A stretch of 64,000 nt of DNA from Peromyscus leucopus (Eukaryota > Chordata > Mammalia > Rodentia > Cricetidae). Shown here piece by piece: positions 43,846-56,500 of this stretch. Position 1 is the stretch's first letter. Every line of letters begins with the position of its first letter. The notes below the pieces were generated by a model. That model saw nothing but the letters and a program-made list of their open reading frames with translations. It was not told the DNA's origin and searched no databases. The stretch spans positions 72,319,486-72,383,485 of the forward strand of contig NC_051086.1 of assembly GCF_004664715.2 (NCBI RefSeq), in the 5' to 3' direction. The position numbers and the translations under genes are program-made.

Positions 43846-46800
43846 CTGGAAACAGAGTGTTCGTGAGAGTTCCGCATGGCAGCTCAGGGCAAGGTCTAAG
43901 CCAGCGTGGGTTCTCCTACCCAGGCCTCCAGTCGTCAGCCAGGGGGCGGTGCAGACGGGGGATAACTACAACAGGCTCTTCCTTACACGCTGTTGCCACT
44001 TTGGCACAGGCTTCTAACGGCTTGAAGAAAGCTGACCTTGTCATAAGGACAGGGGCAATGGACAGAGACCCTGGAAGGTCTAGAGCAGGGTCTCCCCAGC
44101 TTGGCAGCAAGGGTACTAAGTGTGGAAAGAGGCTGTCCCCGAAGCTCCACGTCAACAGCACATCCAGCTTCTACCCACTCCACGCCACTATTCCCACCCG
44201 TGGAGCCCAGTGTCCCCTGGTGACACTGGTCCACGATGCCAGGACAAGTCCCCAGTTAGCACACTGCTGCTGACAGCAGCCCGGTGGCAAGGGGCAGACT
44301 CACTTCATCTCCAACCACACTCCACAGCTGAATCAGGGGAAGGCCGTTCGTACTGTAGCTTGTCACCTGGAGGGGCACGACAGAGAAAACATCTTAGGCT
44401 ACACTGTGCATGACAAGTTCTATGGAGTGCCGGGGTTACAGGACTGTGCCGGGCTGGCTTCTGAATTTCTTCAAGCTCACCAGTCACTCCAGGCTCATGA
44501 GCACAGGACAGGAGTTTATTTGCTTTTTTTGTTTTGTTTTGGTTTTTTGAGACAGGGTTTCTCTGTGTAGTTTTGCGCCTTTCCTGGAACTTACTTTGTA
44601 GTCCAGGTTGGCCTCAAACTCAGAGATCCGCTTGCCTCTGCCTCCCGAGTGCTGGGATTAAAGGTGTGCATCACCACCGCCCAGCCAGAAGGAGTTTAAA
44701 AGTGAGATCCCCAGAAGCCCGGACACTTGGCTGCACTAGGTAGGAGCCTCTACTGCTGGCCCCTGGCTGGTCTGCCAGCCTCCTGCCCGGCACGTACCTG
44801 GGCCAGCAATGCTGTGTTGCCTGTCATCTCGCTCATGGCTGCGTCTGCCTCGGCTGAAAAGTGCTCGTCATCTTGAAGAGGAGAAAAAGGGAAAGAGTGT
44901 TCAGATACCCGCTGGGGCCAGTCTTGTCACCTGCAGGCTGCTCCAGATGCTGCAGACTTCAGGACTGGTCGAGGAGAGCCACCTTGCCAGCAGACCCTAT
45001 GCCTCTGTGACTTCCAGTGAACAGAGAAGCCCGGCCGCACGCATACCCCAAGGCGCAGGGCAGACAGAAAAGCTGCCTTCGATACACGCGGGCCTCACTC
45101 CCACTTAATCTGGGGGCCAGCTATGCTGAACAAGGTGTGCACCTCCACCAAACCAGCGATGCCCCAGAAGACAGGAGGGTGTGTCCACTTTACAGGCAAA
45201 GGCTGACCCCCAAAGGCCAACTGGATCCCACCATGGCACAGGCAGCATTCCAAGCCAAACGGCTGGTCGGGTGTAGGCAGCCGCCCTCTAACAGGCAGGA
45301 CGCTGAGGTGCCGCCTTCCACTGGGCTGGCTTACGAAAGTGATGTAGAAAGTGATGTACAAGAACACGGTCAAGGCAGGAGGTGGCAGGGTGGGAGGCAG
45401 GAGCCGGCCAGGTGTGCTGGAAGAATCTTGTGATAAAGGAGGGCCTATCGGTGGGTCTGGCCAGATTGCTTAGATGGACAGAATGGAGAAAGGCTGGCAA
45501 AAAAGGAGAGAAAGAAACAGAGCCTGCTAGTCTCCTGACAGGACGCTGGCTAGACTGGGATGTCTCTGTTTTACTTTTTTTGTAACAGAGAGTCTTGTCT
45601 ACGTAGCTCAGGCTGGCCTCAAACTTACGGCAATCCCCCTGCTTTGGCCTGAGTACTAGGATTACAAGGGTGGAGCGGCATGGCTGTCTACACTGTCCTG
45701 TGTCTACACTGCGTGTGTCTACACTGCCGTGTGTCTACACTGCCGTGTGTCTACACTGTTGTGTGTCTACACTGTCGTGTGTCTACACTGGGTGTGTCTA
45801 TACTGCGTGTGTCTACACTGGGTGTGTCTACACTGCGTGTGTCTACACTGCCGTGTGTCTACACTGCCGTGTGTCTACACTGCATGTCTACACTTCCGTG
45901 TGTCTACACTGCGTGTGTCTACACTGTCCTGTGTCTACACTTCCGTGTGTCTACACTGCCGTGTGTCTACACTGCCGTGTGTCTACACTGGGTGTGTCTA
46001 CACTGTCCTGTGTCTACACTGTCGTGTGTCTACACTGGGTGTGTCTACACCGTCGTGTGTCTACACTGTCCTGTGTCTACACTGCGTGTGTCTACACTGT
46101 TGTGTGTCTACACTGCGTGTCTACACTGCCGTGTGTCTACACTGCCATGTGTCTACACTGTTGTGTGTCTACACTGCGTGTCTACACTGCCGTGTGTCTA
46201 CACTGCCATGTGTCTACACTGTTGTGTGTCTACACTGCGTGTGTCTACACAGCACAGGATCTGAAGGGGCTGCATGGGGGAGAGGGTGATGATTAAACAG
46301 CCTTTTACCGACGGCCAGAGCAGCTGTGAGCTGACCCCTTCCTACATCAGCACACATGTGACTCACAGCTACCTGGAAGACGAGCGCCACCCACCCCCTC
46401 ATGCCAGAGGACAGGCAGGCCCAGGAACGCCAGCACTCTTCCTCCAGCAATGCTTCCGGGCTCAGAAACACAGGTCAGCACAGCACAGCCCCCAGCACGC
46501 TCTAAGGAGCGGTGGCTGTACTGAGCAGTGTGCTGACCTCCGGCCTGGCTCTCTGGACCACATGCTGAAGTACCTCACTGGAGCCTCTCAAGCTGGCAGC
46601 TGGGAAGGTGCAAATCAGCAGATCCCAGATAAGGGGCCACAGCAGTATTGGCATCGCCTGGGGACTTGCTAGAAAGCCAAGATCCTGGGCCTCAGTCTAG
46701 ACCTGCTCCACCAGAGGCTAACAGGGGTGCCAACCATGCCGACGCAGGCTCCAGATGAGAAAGAGGAGGGCTTCAAGAAAGCCCGGTGCCCAAGTGCCCC

Positions 46801-49800
46801 GCCCACAGTTAGAGGCCCTGCCTGGTACCTGACAGTGGGACCACACTGTCCAAAAGGACTTCTGCTCCTTGGAATGGCAGGGTCACAAAGTCAGACCTGG
46901 AAAGGCAAGAAAGGGATGAGTTCAACAGAGACCACCAGTATCCGAACTGACCTTCTACTCAGCACAACCACCTACAAGGCAGGATGACGTGCACACTTAA
47001 CGCAGGGCACCAGCTCCAGGCCCGACTCACAGGGACTTCCTTCACCAAAATCACCACCTTTGCCTGACACTTGGGCCTTCTAGTTCTGTGTAGCTGAGGC
47101 AGGCCATCGTGTGTCTTTATACCTGACTCGGTTAACACAAAGCTGGCAGCGGGGGGAAATCCCGGCCCCACCTGAAGCTGGGTGGAACTGAGCCATGCAC
47201 CCCATGTCATGCCGGGGTGACTTGTGACTGGCCAAGAAATCCCACTCACCTAATTTGCCGGAGCACGTCGACTTTCACCCTCTTATATCCACCATAGTCC
47301 ACGTAGCGAATCTCCACCTCATTGGTCTCCTCATAGGAGGCCACTACTTGGGCTCGCCACCAGGCCCCGTCCGCACCAGGGGCAGCGCAGATAACCGTTA
47401 CTGCAGGGCGGGAGGACAAGTGTGTGGAACACAGCTGGCCTGGGGCAGGGCTGCAAGGGCGACCCTGCTCACTGCTCCCACCTTCCCACATGGTCAGAGG
47501 CATGCATTTCCATGGGCAGCGGACAGGGACAACAGGAATCCTCCACAAAACCTCTCCCAGAGCTCAAGACGAACCAAGGAAAACCCAGAACACGGGAATC
47601 CAGCTTAACATATTCCCAAAGCTGCCCAACCCAGAAGGGCCTTTGGTTTAGAGCCGTGACTCTGAAATTTGCTGCAGCCTGAAAGTAGCACATGGACCAA
47701 AAGAAGCCACGTAAAACACGGAACTCAGCAAACAGGGTGAGGGCCTGCTTTCTGTGTGTCCGTGCACGTGTCTGGAAGGCCAGGGTGACCCTAGCCCTCA
47801 TCCCTCAGACACTGTGCCTTTTTGTTTGTTGTTATTTTTGAAATGATGGCTGGCCAGTGAACCCTGGGATTCTGCCTATCTCTGCCTCCCTAGTACTGGG
47901 ATCACACGCATACACGCATATGCACACACGCACGGATATATCTTTTTAATAAGGGAAATCAAACTCATCCTGTGGAAAGCATTTCACTGAGTCCTCCCCA
48001 GCCCCGGTGCCTAAGGAAAAGTCCCCAAGGAATCACGAACTGCCAAGCACAGCAGAGCTCAGTGGGCCAGTACCTGGAGTCTGGTCTACTCCAGTCCAGT
48101 GGGCCAGTACCTGGAGTCTGGTCTACTCCAGTCCAGTGGGCCAGTACCTGGAGTCTGGTCTACTCCAGTCCACAACAACTCTGATGGAAAGCCTGACCAG
48201 AAGAACATCCTAGGTCTGTAGCTCACACCACCTAGCCTCTGCCTCAGGATGTAGTGTCCCCAGGCAGCCATCAAGCTGGGCAGTCACGGGAGAAAGGTCA
48301 CAACAGCACCCTAGCACCTCCAGCAGCCGATCACACTGGTCCTGCTCCAGACAGTGACCCTGGTGCAGCCACCCTTGGGTAATGAAGAATCTGATGAAAA
48401 TTAAACTTCATTCTTCCAAAAGGGGGGCAAACAAAACTGCTAGAGAGAATGTCAAAATTTTCTTCATGCCTCAAAGCCTGTGAGGAGATTGGGAAGAATG
48501 TTCTGACATTTAGTCCTGTCCCCCAACCGAGAAAAGCAACAAAGGTAACGGGTCATCCAGTGTTGTCTGCTCAAGTCCCTCCGCTCCAGAGACGTTCCCT
48601 CACCTGTCATGTGGTGACATCAACCGCACAGATGACAAGTGCATACCCGAAGTGCGCTACGTGAGACTGCATATCACTCTACCGCCTGGTGGATGAGCCT
48701 GGGTAGCACTGGGTATCATGCCACTTACAAGACACAAAGCCCAGGCTGGGGAGACGGCTCAGTGGTTAGGAGCACTGGCTGTTCTTGCAGAGGACCTGGG
48801 TTTGATTCCTAGCATCCACATGGCGGCTCACAGCCATCCATAACTACAGTTCCAGGGGACCTGAAGCCCTCTTCTGACCTCCATGGGCACCATGCACACA
48901 TGTGGGACACATACATACATGCAGGCAAAATACTTACATATAAAACGAATAAATGTAATTTTAAAAAATTAAAAAGACAACAAAGTGTCAGGGCTATGAT
49001 CTGAGTCCCCCAGAAAAATGCCACTCCAGTTCTACGGCTTTGGTCAGTCGGTGGAAACACTAGCTAGCCAGAAAGCTCAACCCAGCACGATTCTATGACA
49101 ATGTAAGAGCTCAGGAATGCTGCCATTCGAGGGGGTCCCAAACAGTCTTCTGGTGCAGACTGAGTGCGGCCTACATGTCTTGGCCTGACTGGAACCCGGA
49201 CGCTCCTTGATTCTCTAGGCAGCACTTACTTTCCACCGGGGTGGGCAAGGTGGGGATTCCAGGCTGAGAGTAACAGAGATACATCTGCTGGTCCAGGCTG
49301 CGCAGCGCGTGGAAGGTGGGGTGTGTGTGCTGCTGTACAAACAGGTGCCCCGCATTGACCTGGTTGACCACAATGACTTCCACGGTGATACCATCGGGCA
49401 GCATGAGCTAGAGGAGGAAGAGGCAGCCAGCACTGTATCAGTTCTTCTCAGGTTTGGGATTTGCCCAGGGCCCCAGGGCAAGTCTATGGACAGACACAGC
49501 CATCAGTAACAATATGGCACCCAGATAGCAACGTCCTGGAGACTGTTGGTTGTAATGCCGAGACCTGCCATTAGGGGCAGCCTCACCTCAGGATCCGATA
49601 GGGAGACCCCCTAGTCCAAACTAGGCAGCCAGCAGCCACCTGTATATGTAGTGTGGGATCTGAAGATCCAGGGGCCACAGCTGGGCAAGGGTCCACCCCC
49701 TGGAGCATGTCTGCCTTCCCTCTCTCCCACTTTTTCTGATGAGTCTGTAAGACTTAAGGAAGGCAAATATTGGAGTGTGCAGCTTGCTCAGGACATGCCT

Positions 49801-52237
49801 GAGAACACTGGGTGGGCAGCCTCAGACCCCTTTGGAGCTTACTGCCTGAAAGCACGTCTCTGCCTCTGAGTAGCAAGCGGCAGCCTCAGTACAGGTCTGC
49901 TAAGGTCTGTAGAGCTGATGTCCCATTTACTCTGTACCTTCTACTTGGCCCTAGATCATACTCCCTCCACCCTCACAGATGTCCCCTCATCTCTTGGCTT
50001 TGGGTAGGAGGCCTGTATGTGTGCTCAGCCACTAAGGCCTCAGGTGAAAGGTCCTAGCAGAGGTCACGGGGCTCTCTAAAAGGCTTGTGCTCCAGCACCA
50101 TTTTCCCCAATGCTAAGTTATAGGTAGCAAAGCAGGGTTCTGCACCCTGGAGGATCTGGATTTCACCTTCAAGACTGGTGGCCCCAAGAACTTCCTTTGA
50201 CTTCTATGGGTCCCCAGCCCTGCTGACTTCAAAGCACCTAGAGTCTCAATGAGCAAGCAGAACACAAGGGAAGGCAACCACCTACATGAGCTACTCCATT
50301 GCTGAAGAAGAGAGGCTACCGCAAGGCCCCTGGGAAAACCGCTAATTCAGGCATAAAGCATGGAGTGGGGCCCAGCACACTCCCAAAGGCCCACAGTGAA
50401 AGAAAGGAACACCCCCACCCCCACCACCGCACAAGGATCTCTGGTGGGGGACCACAGCTGAAACACCTACTGTCCTAAGCAAACCCCAAAGAGGCAATGT
50501 CCCTGAAGCAGCTTGTCAGCCCAGCTGTGGAATGCGGTGAAGAGTCTGTGGCAACAGAACTCTGTGCGTCTACTCCCGAGGACAACAGGCCCAACTGAGG
50601 GTCCAAGGCATGCCTGCTCATTGCTCTGGAGACATGAGCTTCTCTTCCGCTAACTTCTAGGGCTTCCAGCCTGGGGACTCTGCATTTACCAACTACACTC
50701 CAGGCAGTTCTTGGGGAGATGGAAGAGGAGGGAATCCTTCACCAGGGCCACTCTTCAGCTCAGCTGACTAGAAAGAATGTTAATGACCCATCTAAGTCTC
50801 ACCAAAATCTTTCTCAGCAGATCCTACCCAAGGCCTCTGGTGCTGGGCAGTGACTCTAGGTACAGCCCCAGCTTTTTAGGAGCCCATACCCAGTCTCCTG
50901 GCTCAGTTCTCTTTAGGCAAATGCCTAGAAAAAAGAAAGCATGACCAAGTGGCAGGAATACAGAGTCCTCCCAGCGTGGGGTCAAGAGGCCCTGGCCCCT
51001 TGCTGGTGTCCATCCTGTCTTCAGAGAACATGCCGGCCAGCCGGCCACAGAGCCAAGCATTGGCCCACGCACTAACAGTCTCTCTACTGGGATAAGTTTA
51101 GGGAAGGGGACAAGAAGTAGGATCCTGGCAAGCATGCTCACCCAAGACGTCATCGGCAGGGACGGCAGCGCCAGCGAGGGCAGTGGTGGGGCATAGATAT
51201 TGGTGAGGTTCAGTTCCTTAAACTTCTTCCCAATCAAGTTCAGAGCTTTGTCTACATGATGCTGAGAGCCTAAGGGCAAGGGACAGGACACACGGGCACG
51301 GTAAGAGAAAAGGAACAGCAAACACAGATCCACCCACATGCCACTCCACAGGACTCCCACGGGCCAAACACTTGGCTTTGCTTTAGGAATCAAGTTTAAA
51401 CCCACCCCCTTTGCCGACCTGACCCACGCTTTGAACACAAAGCCAGATGGGAAAGGTACCTGTGCTGTGAGGAAAACGTGGGTGACAGACACTGTGCCCC
51501 AGCACCCTGGCTCTGTCTATTGAGCACCCATCCTTATCCCGGCCTGACAGAGGGGGTGCAGAGGGACAGGGTCCTGCAAGCAAGCCCCTGAGCGGGAGGC
51601 GCCTGGAGGGAAGACACCCAGTGTGCCCCCTACCTAGAAGCCTCCAGTGTCTGTTCAGAGGCGACCATTCCAAATGGACAACGGCAACCTGATGCTCCTG
51701 CCTTATACTTCAGGTAAGCGCTAAGCACAGGGCGCACACCACTGACCTTCTATGTGGCAGATCTGGATGTTCTGGGTGTAAGGCAGGGTGGAGATGTAGA
51801 TCTTGGCACCAGATGTCTGCTTCAGAAAACTCACGTACCGACCCTGCTTGCCAATCAGTCGACCCACTAAGTGCTTCCAGGGAGAGAGAGAGATGAGGGA
51901 AACGTGAAGCTGACTCCTTGTTCACTGCCCAAAGACCTAGGTTTGTTTTGTGTAAAGTCAAGCTCACACTGTTGGTGCCAGCATTTAATTTTCAGGACTG
52001 TTCTAAGCACTTAGGTTCAGTCACAGAATCTACGGAATAGACAACTTGATCATTTTACACATGAAGGGAAATAAGCCGGGACATGCTCTAGGGCCCACCC
52101 AGACCACACAGCTGCTAAGCAGCTGAAGGGGCAGTCTGGCCCGGGGCTCAGCGTCTCATCCCAACTATGTGGGCGAGACCCAGAACATTAAAGCAGTATC
52201 CCTCCTGCTCGCTCTCGCTCGCTCTCTCGCTCTCTCG

Positions 52238-52287
<50 letters not shown>

Positions 52288-53493
52288 TCACTGCTAGAAA
52301 GATCAACTCCAAGTTCTCATATCCCTGTCCCTTGAGTCCACTAATAGCCACAGACAAAGAAACGGCTTGGACAATGAAAGCCTGAGGACACTACCGCCAA
52401 GCGACAGCATGTACAAGGGCCTAGTGCACCAGAGTTCAAGGCAAACAGAAGATGCCAGACTTAAGCATGACGTAAGACAAGCTCCGCAACAATTCTAAAC
52501 GACCCCAGCCCTGGAGGGTGGCAAGGGACCCGGTCCCTACTCATCCAGAGCCTGACTCACCATGCCCTCTGTGACCACTGAGGGCAGAATTGCTAACAAG
52601 GTCACTGGGGAAGAAAACTACTCCGGGAGCCAGCAGCCTGGGGTCAGCATAGGAGTCTTGACCCAAAGTTCAGACTGAGCCAGGTCTCCAGCTCAAGCAT
52701 GGAGCCAAGTGCCCTGGGAGTAAGCAGGGCCAATTACTACTGAGCCCCAGTGATAAACACTAATAAGTTAGGTTCGAACAGCAGGGGGCTAGAAACCACT
52801 TGGGCACTGGGGACCAGGGAAGCAGCAGACATTCAATGAATAATGCAGTTAAAACTGTAAAGACCGGCACGGGAAAATGAAATAAATTGTTAAACATTTA
52901 GAAGTATTAATTAAACCACCACAACCTTGGCTTTAACAACCACGGAGTGTGAGGTGAGAGGGATGAGCATGCTCCCAGCTGCTCCAGGCGGAGCTGGAGC
53001 TGCCTGCCTTCGCTTCTCTGTTTCTAGGCGCTCCGTTGTCCACAGCAGCTTAAGCTCTCCACAGTCGTCTAGGACACCTTACAGTGCAGAGCTGGGATGG
53101 GGCCTGATGCCCAGGCCTCAGGCTGATGCTTGCTAGCATTTCTAAGAAGATCTGGGCCGCAGCCCACACAGAGGAGCCTGGGGGACTAGGCAGGCATGTG
53201 GGTGAGGGAAGAATGAAGTCGGGTGGCCTGCCCACAGCTCCCCAGCCTGGCCCATCTAGCTCATGGCCTTCTTTAAACCTGGCGTAAGGGAACTTTGACT
53301 TCCCACAGAATCCAGCCTAAAGGAACGCCACCACCTTACCTTTGGCACCTCAATCTCCCAGATGATGAGGTCAACCTTCTTAGGGTTGGAGCTTGCCTGG
53401 ACATTCTCGAGGCTGTCAGGCTTTGTAAGCCCACAGCAGCTATCCACTGAATCCATGCTGTTTCCGTCAGAACCTGCAGGGGAGGAAGCGGTG

Positions 53494-53550
<57 letters not shown>

Positions 53551-56500
53551 TCCAGCTCAGCCCTGACTATCACAGCTTCCCAAGTCTGTAATACTGGAAG
53601 GTCCTGCACACACACACCCCTATGCAAGCCTGGCAAACAGCACTCAGCTCACAGACGAGAAGGCTCAGTAAAACCCAATGAAGGGAGGCCTAGGGTACCC
53701 ACACACCTAATTTTAGCCTGTCACTTAGCGGTCCTGCATGCTTATTTGGCAGCCGTGACTAGCCACAGCTGCTGGGACAGACACACACGTAGTAAGCTAG
53801 GGAGAGACAGACTCTCGGCCCAGGGAGAGGAGGATGCAGGGTGTAGTGGGGAGGAGGCTAACAAGACGACCCACAGGTCTACACGGTCCCAGGAGTGGGC
53901 CTTGACGCTCTTGTTACAATCATCCTGCTCTTTCCAAGTGTGCCAGCCTCCCAGACCAAGGGTCTCTAGTCTCCAAGGCCTCAGGCCCCAGGCTGGGGGC
54001 ACGGGGAAGGGGTAGGTGGGCAGTCACAGTGATAGCCTACTGAGGGCCCCGTTCTCAGTTCTAATCAGGGCCCGTTGGTCTTGTCCAGGTGTGGACAAAG
54101 GCTGGTGGGCCTCCTCCCTTCCCCATTGGGCTTGGCTTGTGAAGCTCTGATTATGGGGTGGCTCAAACAGCCCTTGGAAAGTGAGACAAATCAAAGCTTG
54201 TTATTCCAAGAGGACAGTGGGGGATGTGACTCTGGCACCAACTTAGGCTGTTCAACTCTTCCCTAGGACATGACCAAAGAACCGCTGCAAAAAAGGAACA
54301 GGAGAAAAGGAAGCCCAAACAAGCACCAGGGACCAGCCAGGGCAAGGGAAGAGACTCCGCTCTGGCTGAGATACCAACTTAATGGCCTGAAATAGATCAC
54401 TCCTGAGAGCCAACTAATTAGGCTATTTTCCACCTGGTTTCCCCAAACTCAGGACATAACACTTTTCCAAGCAATCCATATCTGTCTGGATATAAAAGAC
54501 TAAGACCTAATCGAACTCTCCACCCCTGGGAGAAGAGTCACCTCCAAAGTAGCATCCCTCAACACTGGGCTTTAGGTAAAGACCCCACCCACCCACCCAC
54601 CTACGCACCCAAGAAAGCCGCTTGGCCAGCTTTCTGGAAGCAAATCAGGCTGGTCGGGGTTGGACTGCCACACCGCCCTGGCCTCCGTCCAAGAGAACTA
54701 GACTGGCTAACACCTGCTAACATCTCAATGGATCCCAGGAGTAACTCGGAACCATACCAGGCCTTCAGCAGGCTGCATTCACTGACCAGTTTTCAGCTCC
54801 CCAGCCAGGCAGTCCTGTTCCCGTCTGCCCTGAGCTTCAGCCTAGGGGAAGTGCCCAAAGTCGGGTCAAGGCTAACCTGAGAATACCACCTACTTAACCA
54901 GTTCCTATCCTCGGGCTATGACCAATGGGCCACCCTGAGCCTCCCACCCATTTATTATGGTCTCAGAAGCCGCAAGGCATCTGCACAGCTACTACAATCT
55001 GTCCAGAGTTGAGGGGTTCATTCGTTACAGTTACAGGCATCAGGCAAATGGAAACTCCTTTATTCTTGAGATGTTTTTTTTAAAAACCTTCCCTTTTGCC
55101 CATTTTAAGTTGCAAATTTTTTTTCTTAACATTTTAGCACTCCAGCATTAGGATGTAGCTTATAGTATCTGGCCTCCCACAGTTAAAATGGGCAGAATTT
55201 GCTTTCCTTTAGACCTATGTAAAATCATCATGGTCTCGATCAACAGTATCTTAGGGTGACAAAATCCAAGGTGTGGTGCCCCCCAGATTCTAATGAAAGT
55301 AGTAAAACACCCGAGAAAAATGCCCAGACTTCCTTGGATGAAACGGAATGGTTGGGAATGCTCCAGGACAAACAAGCCACGAGCCCCTTGGAAGTCACTG
55401 GGAGAGAATCAATACCCCTGGGGCTGTAGAGCAGGGTCAGGAGCTGCTGACCTGTAAGTTAGCGGTCTCAACTGTCTACGCTGGGCTCAGCACTCGAAAA
55501 ACCCAGTGCGCCCTTCGTTACCAAAGTGCCCTCTCTCCCGGGGCGGAGCTGCAACTGCACAGAGAAAGGACGGCTGAGGCTCTGCAGAGGAGGAGGGCAC
55601 AGCAGCCACCGCAGCAGCGCGCCTCCCGCCAGCGCTCGGAGCTGCAGCGCCAGCCTCCCGCCAGCGCTCCGAGCTGCAGTGCCAGCCTCCCGCCGGCGCT
55701 CGGAGCTGCAGCGCCAGCCTCCCGCCAGCGCTCCGAGCTGCAGTGCCAGCCTCCCGCCGGCGCTCGGAGCTGCAGCGCCAGCCTCCCGCCGGCGCTCCGA
55801 GCTGCAGCGCCAGCCTCCCGCCGGCGCTCGGAGCTGCAGCGCGAGCCTCCCGCCAGTGCTCGGAGCTGCAGCGCCAGCCTCCCGCCGGCGCTCGGAGCTG
55901 CAGCGCCAGCCTCCCGCCGGCGCTCGGAGCTGCAGCGCCAGCCTCCCGCCGGCGCTCGGAGCTGCAGCGCCAGCCTCCCGCCGGCGCTCGGAGCTGCAGC
56001 GCCAGCCTCCCGCCGGCGCTCGGAGCTGCGGCTGTCCTGGGGAACTTACCCTGCCAGGGCTTCTGGAGGAGAGCAGGTGGAGACACGAACAAGCACGTGA
56101 GTAAAGGAAGTCAACCATGAAGAGATGCTCACCCATCTCCTGGCACTTGGGAGGTACCATCAAGGGGGCCTCATCCCCAAAGGCCCACCAAAGAGTGGGT
56201 GTCCAAAAGAGAAGACGACACTAAGGCTAACTGGTGAACCCACAGTCCTGGTCCCTTCTAAAGGGTGGGGGTTTCCCTGGCTAGTGAACCCATGGACAAC
56301 TCTCATAGCCTTGGGGTCTTGTGGTCACCTGACTTCTTGGGTACCCACCAGCTACCTGAGGTGCCTAGTTGTGCAGGTGGCTGGACAGCAGAGTTGGGGG
56401 TAGGCAGCGTCGCTCTCTGGCACCAGTGGCAGAAGGGAAGGGTGGCCAGTAGCTTTTGCCTAGCAAATAATGGGAGCCCTCCCAGATTCACCAAGAAAGC

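Noticed and set aside
45684..46256. Regularly spaced repeats resembling a CRISPR array
   Set aside because: Units are contiguous without unique spacers, in a mammalian intron.
45670..46296. Three plus-strand open frames of about 190-210 codons (CVYT/VSTL repeats)
   Set aside because: They are translations of the intron 8 minisatellite, antisense to Akap1, open in every frame because the unit lacks stops.
50824..51492. 222-codon minus-strand frame around 51.2 kb
   Set aside because: It is exon 5 of Akap1 read together with both flanking introns; splice sites at 51269 and 51142 define the real exon.
51338..51523. Plus-strand frame over Akap1 intron 4
   Set aside because: Shadow on the non-coding strand; no independent evidence.
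55348..56163. Open frames of 190-250 codons on both strands rich in Ala, Arg, Pro and Ser
   Set aside because: Product of the 32-bp GC-rich array; opposite strands and several frames open together. I also considered a short-isoform exon here but found no acceptor-stop pair to support it.
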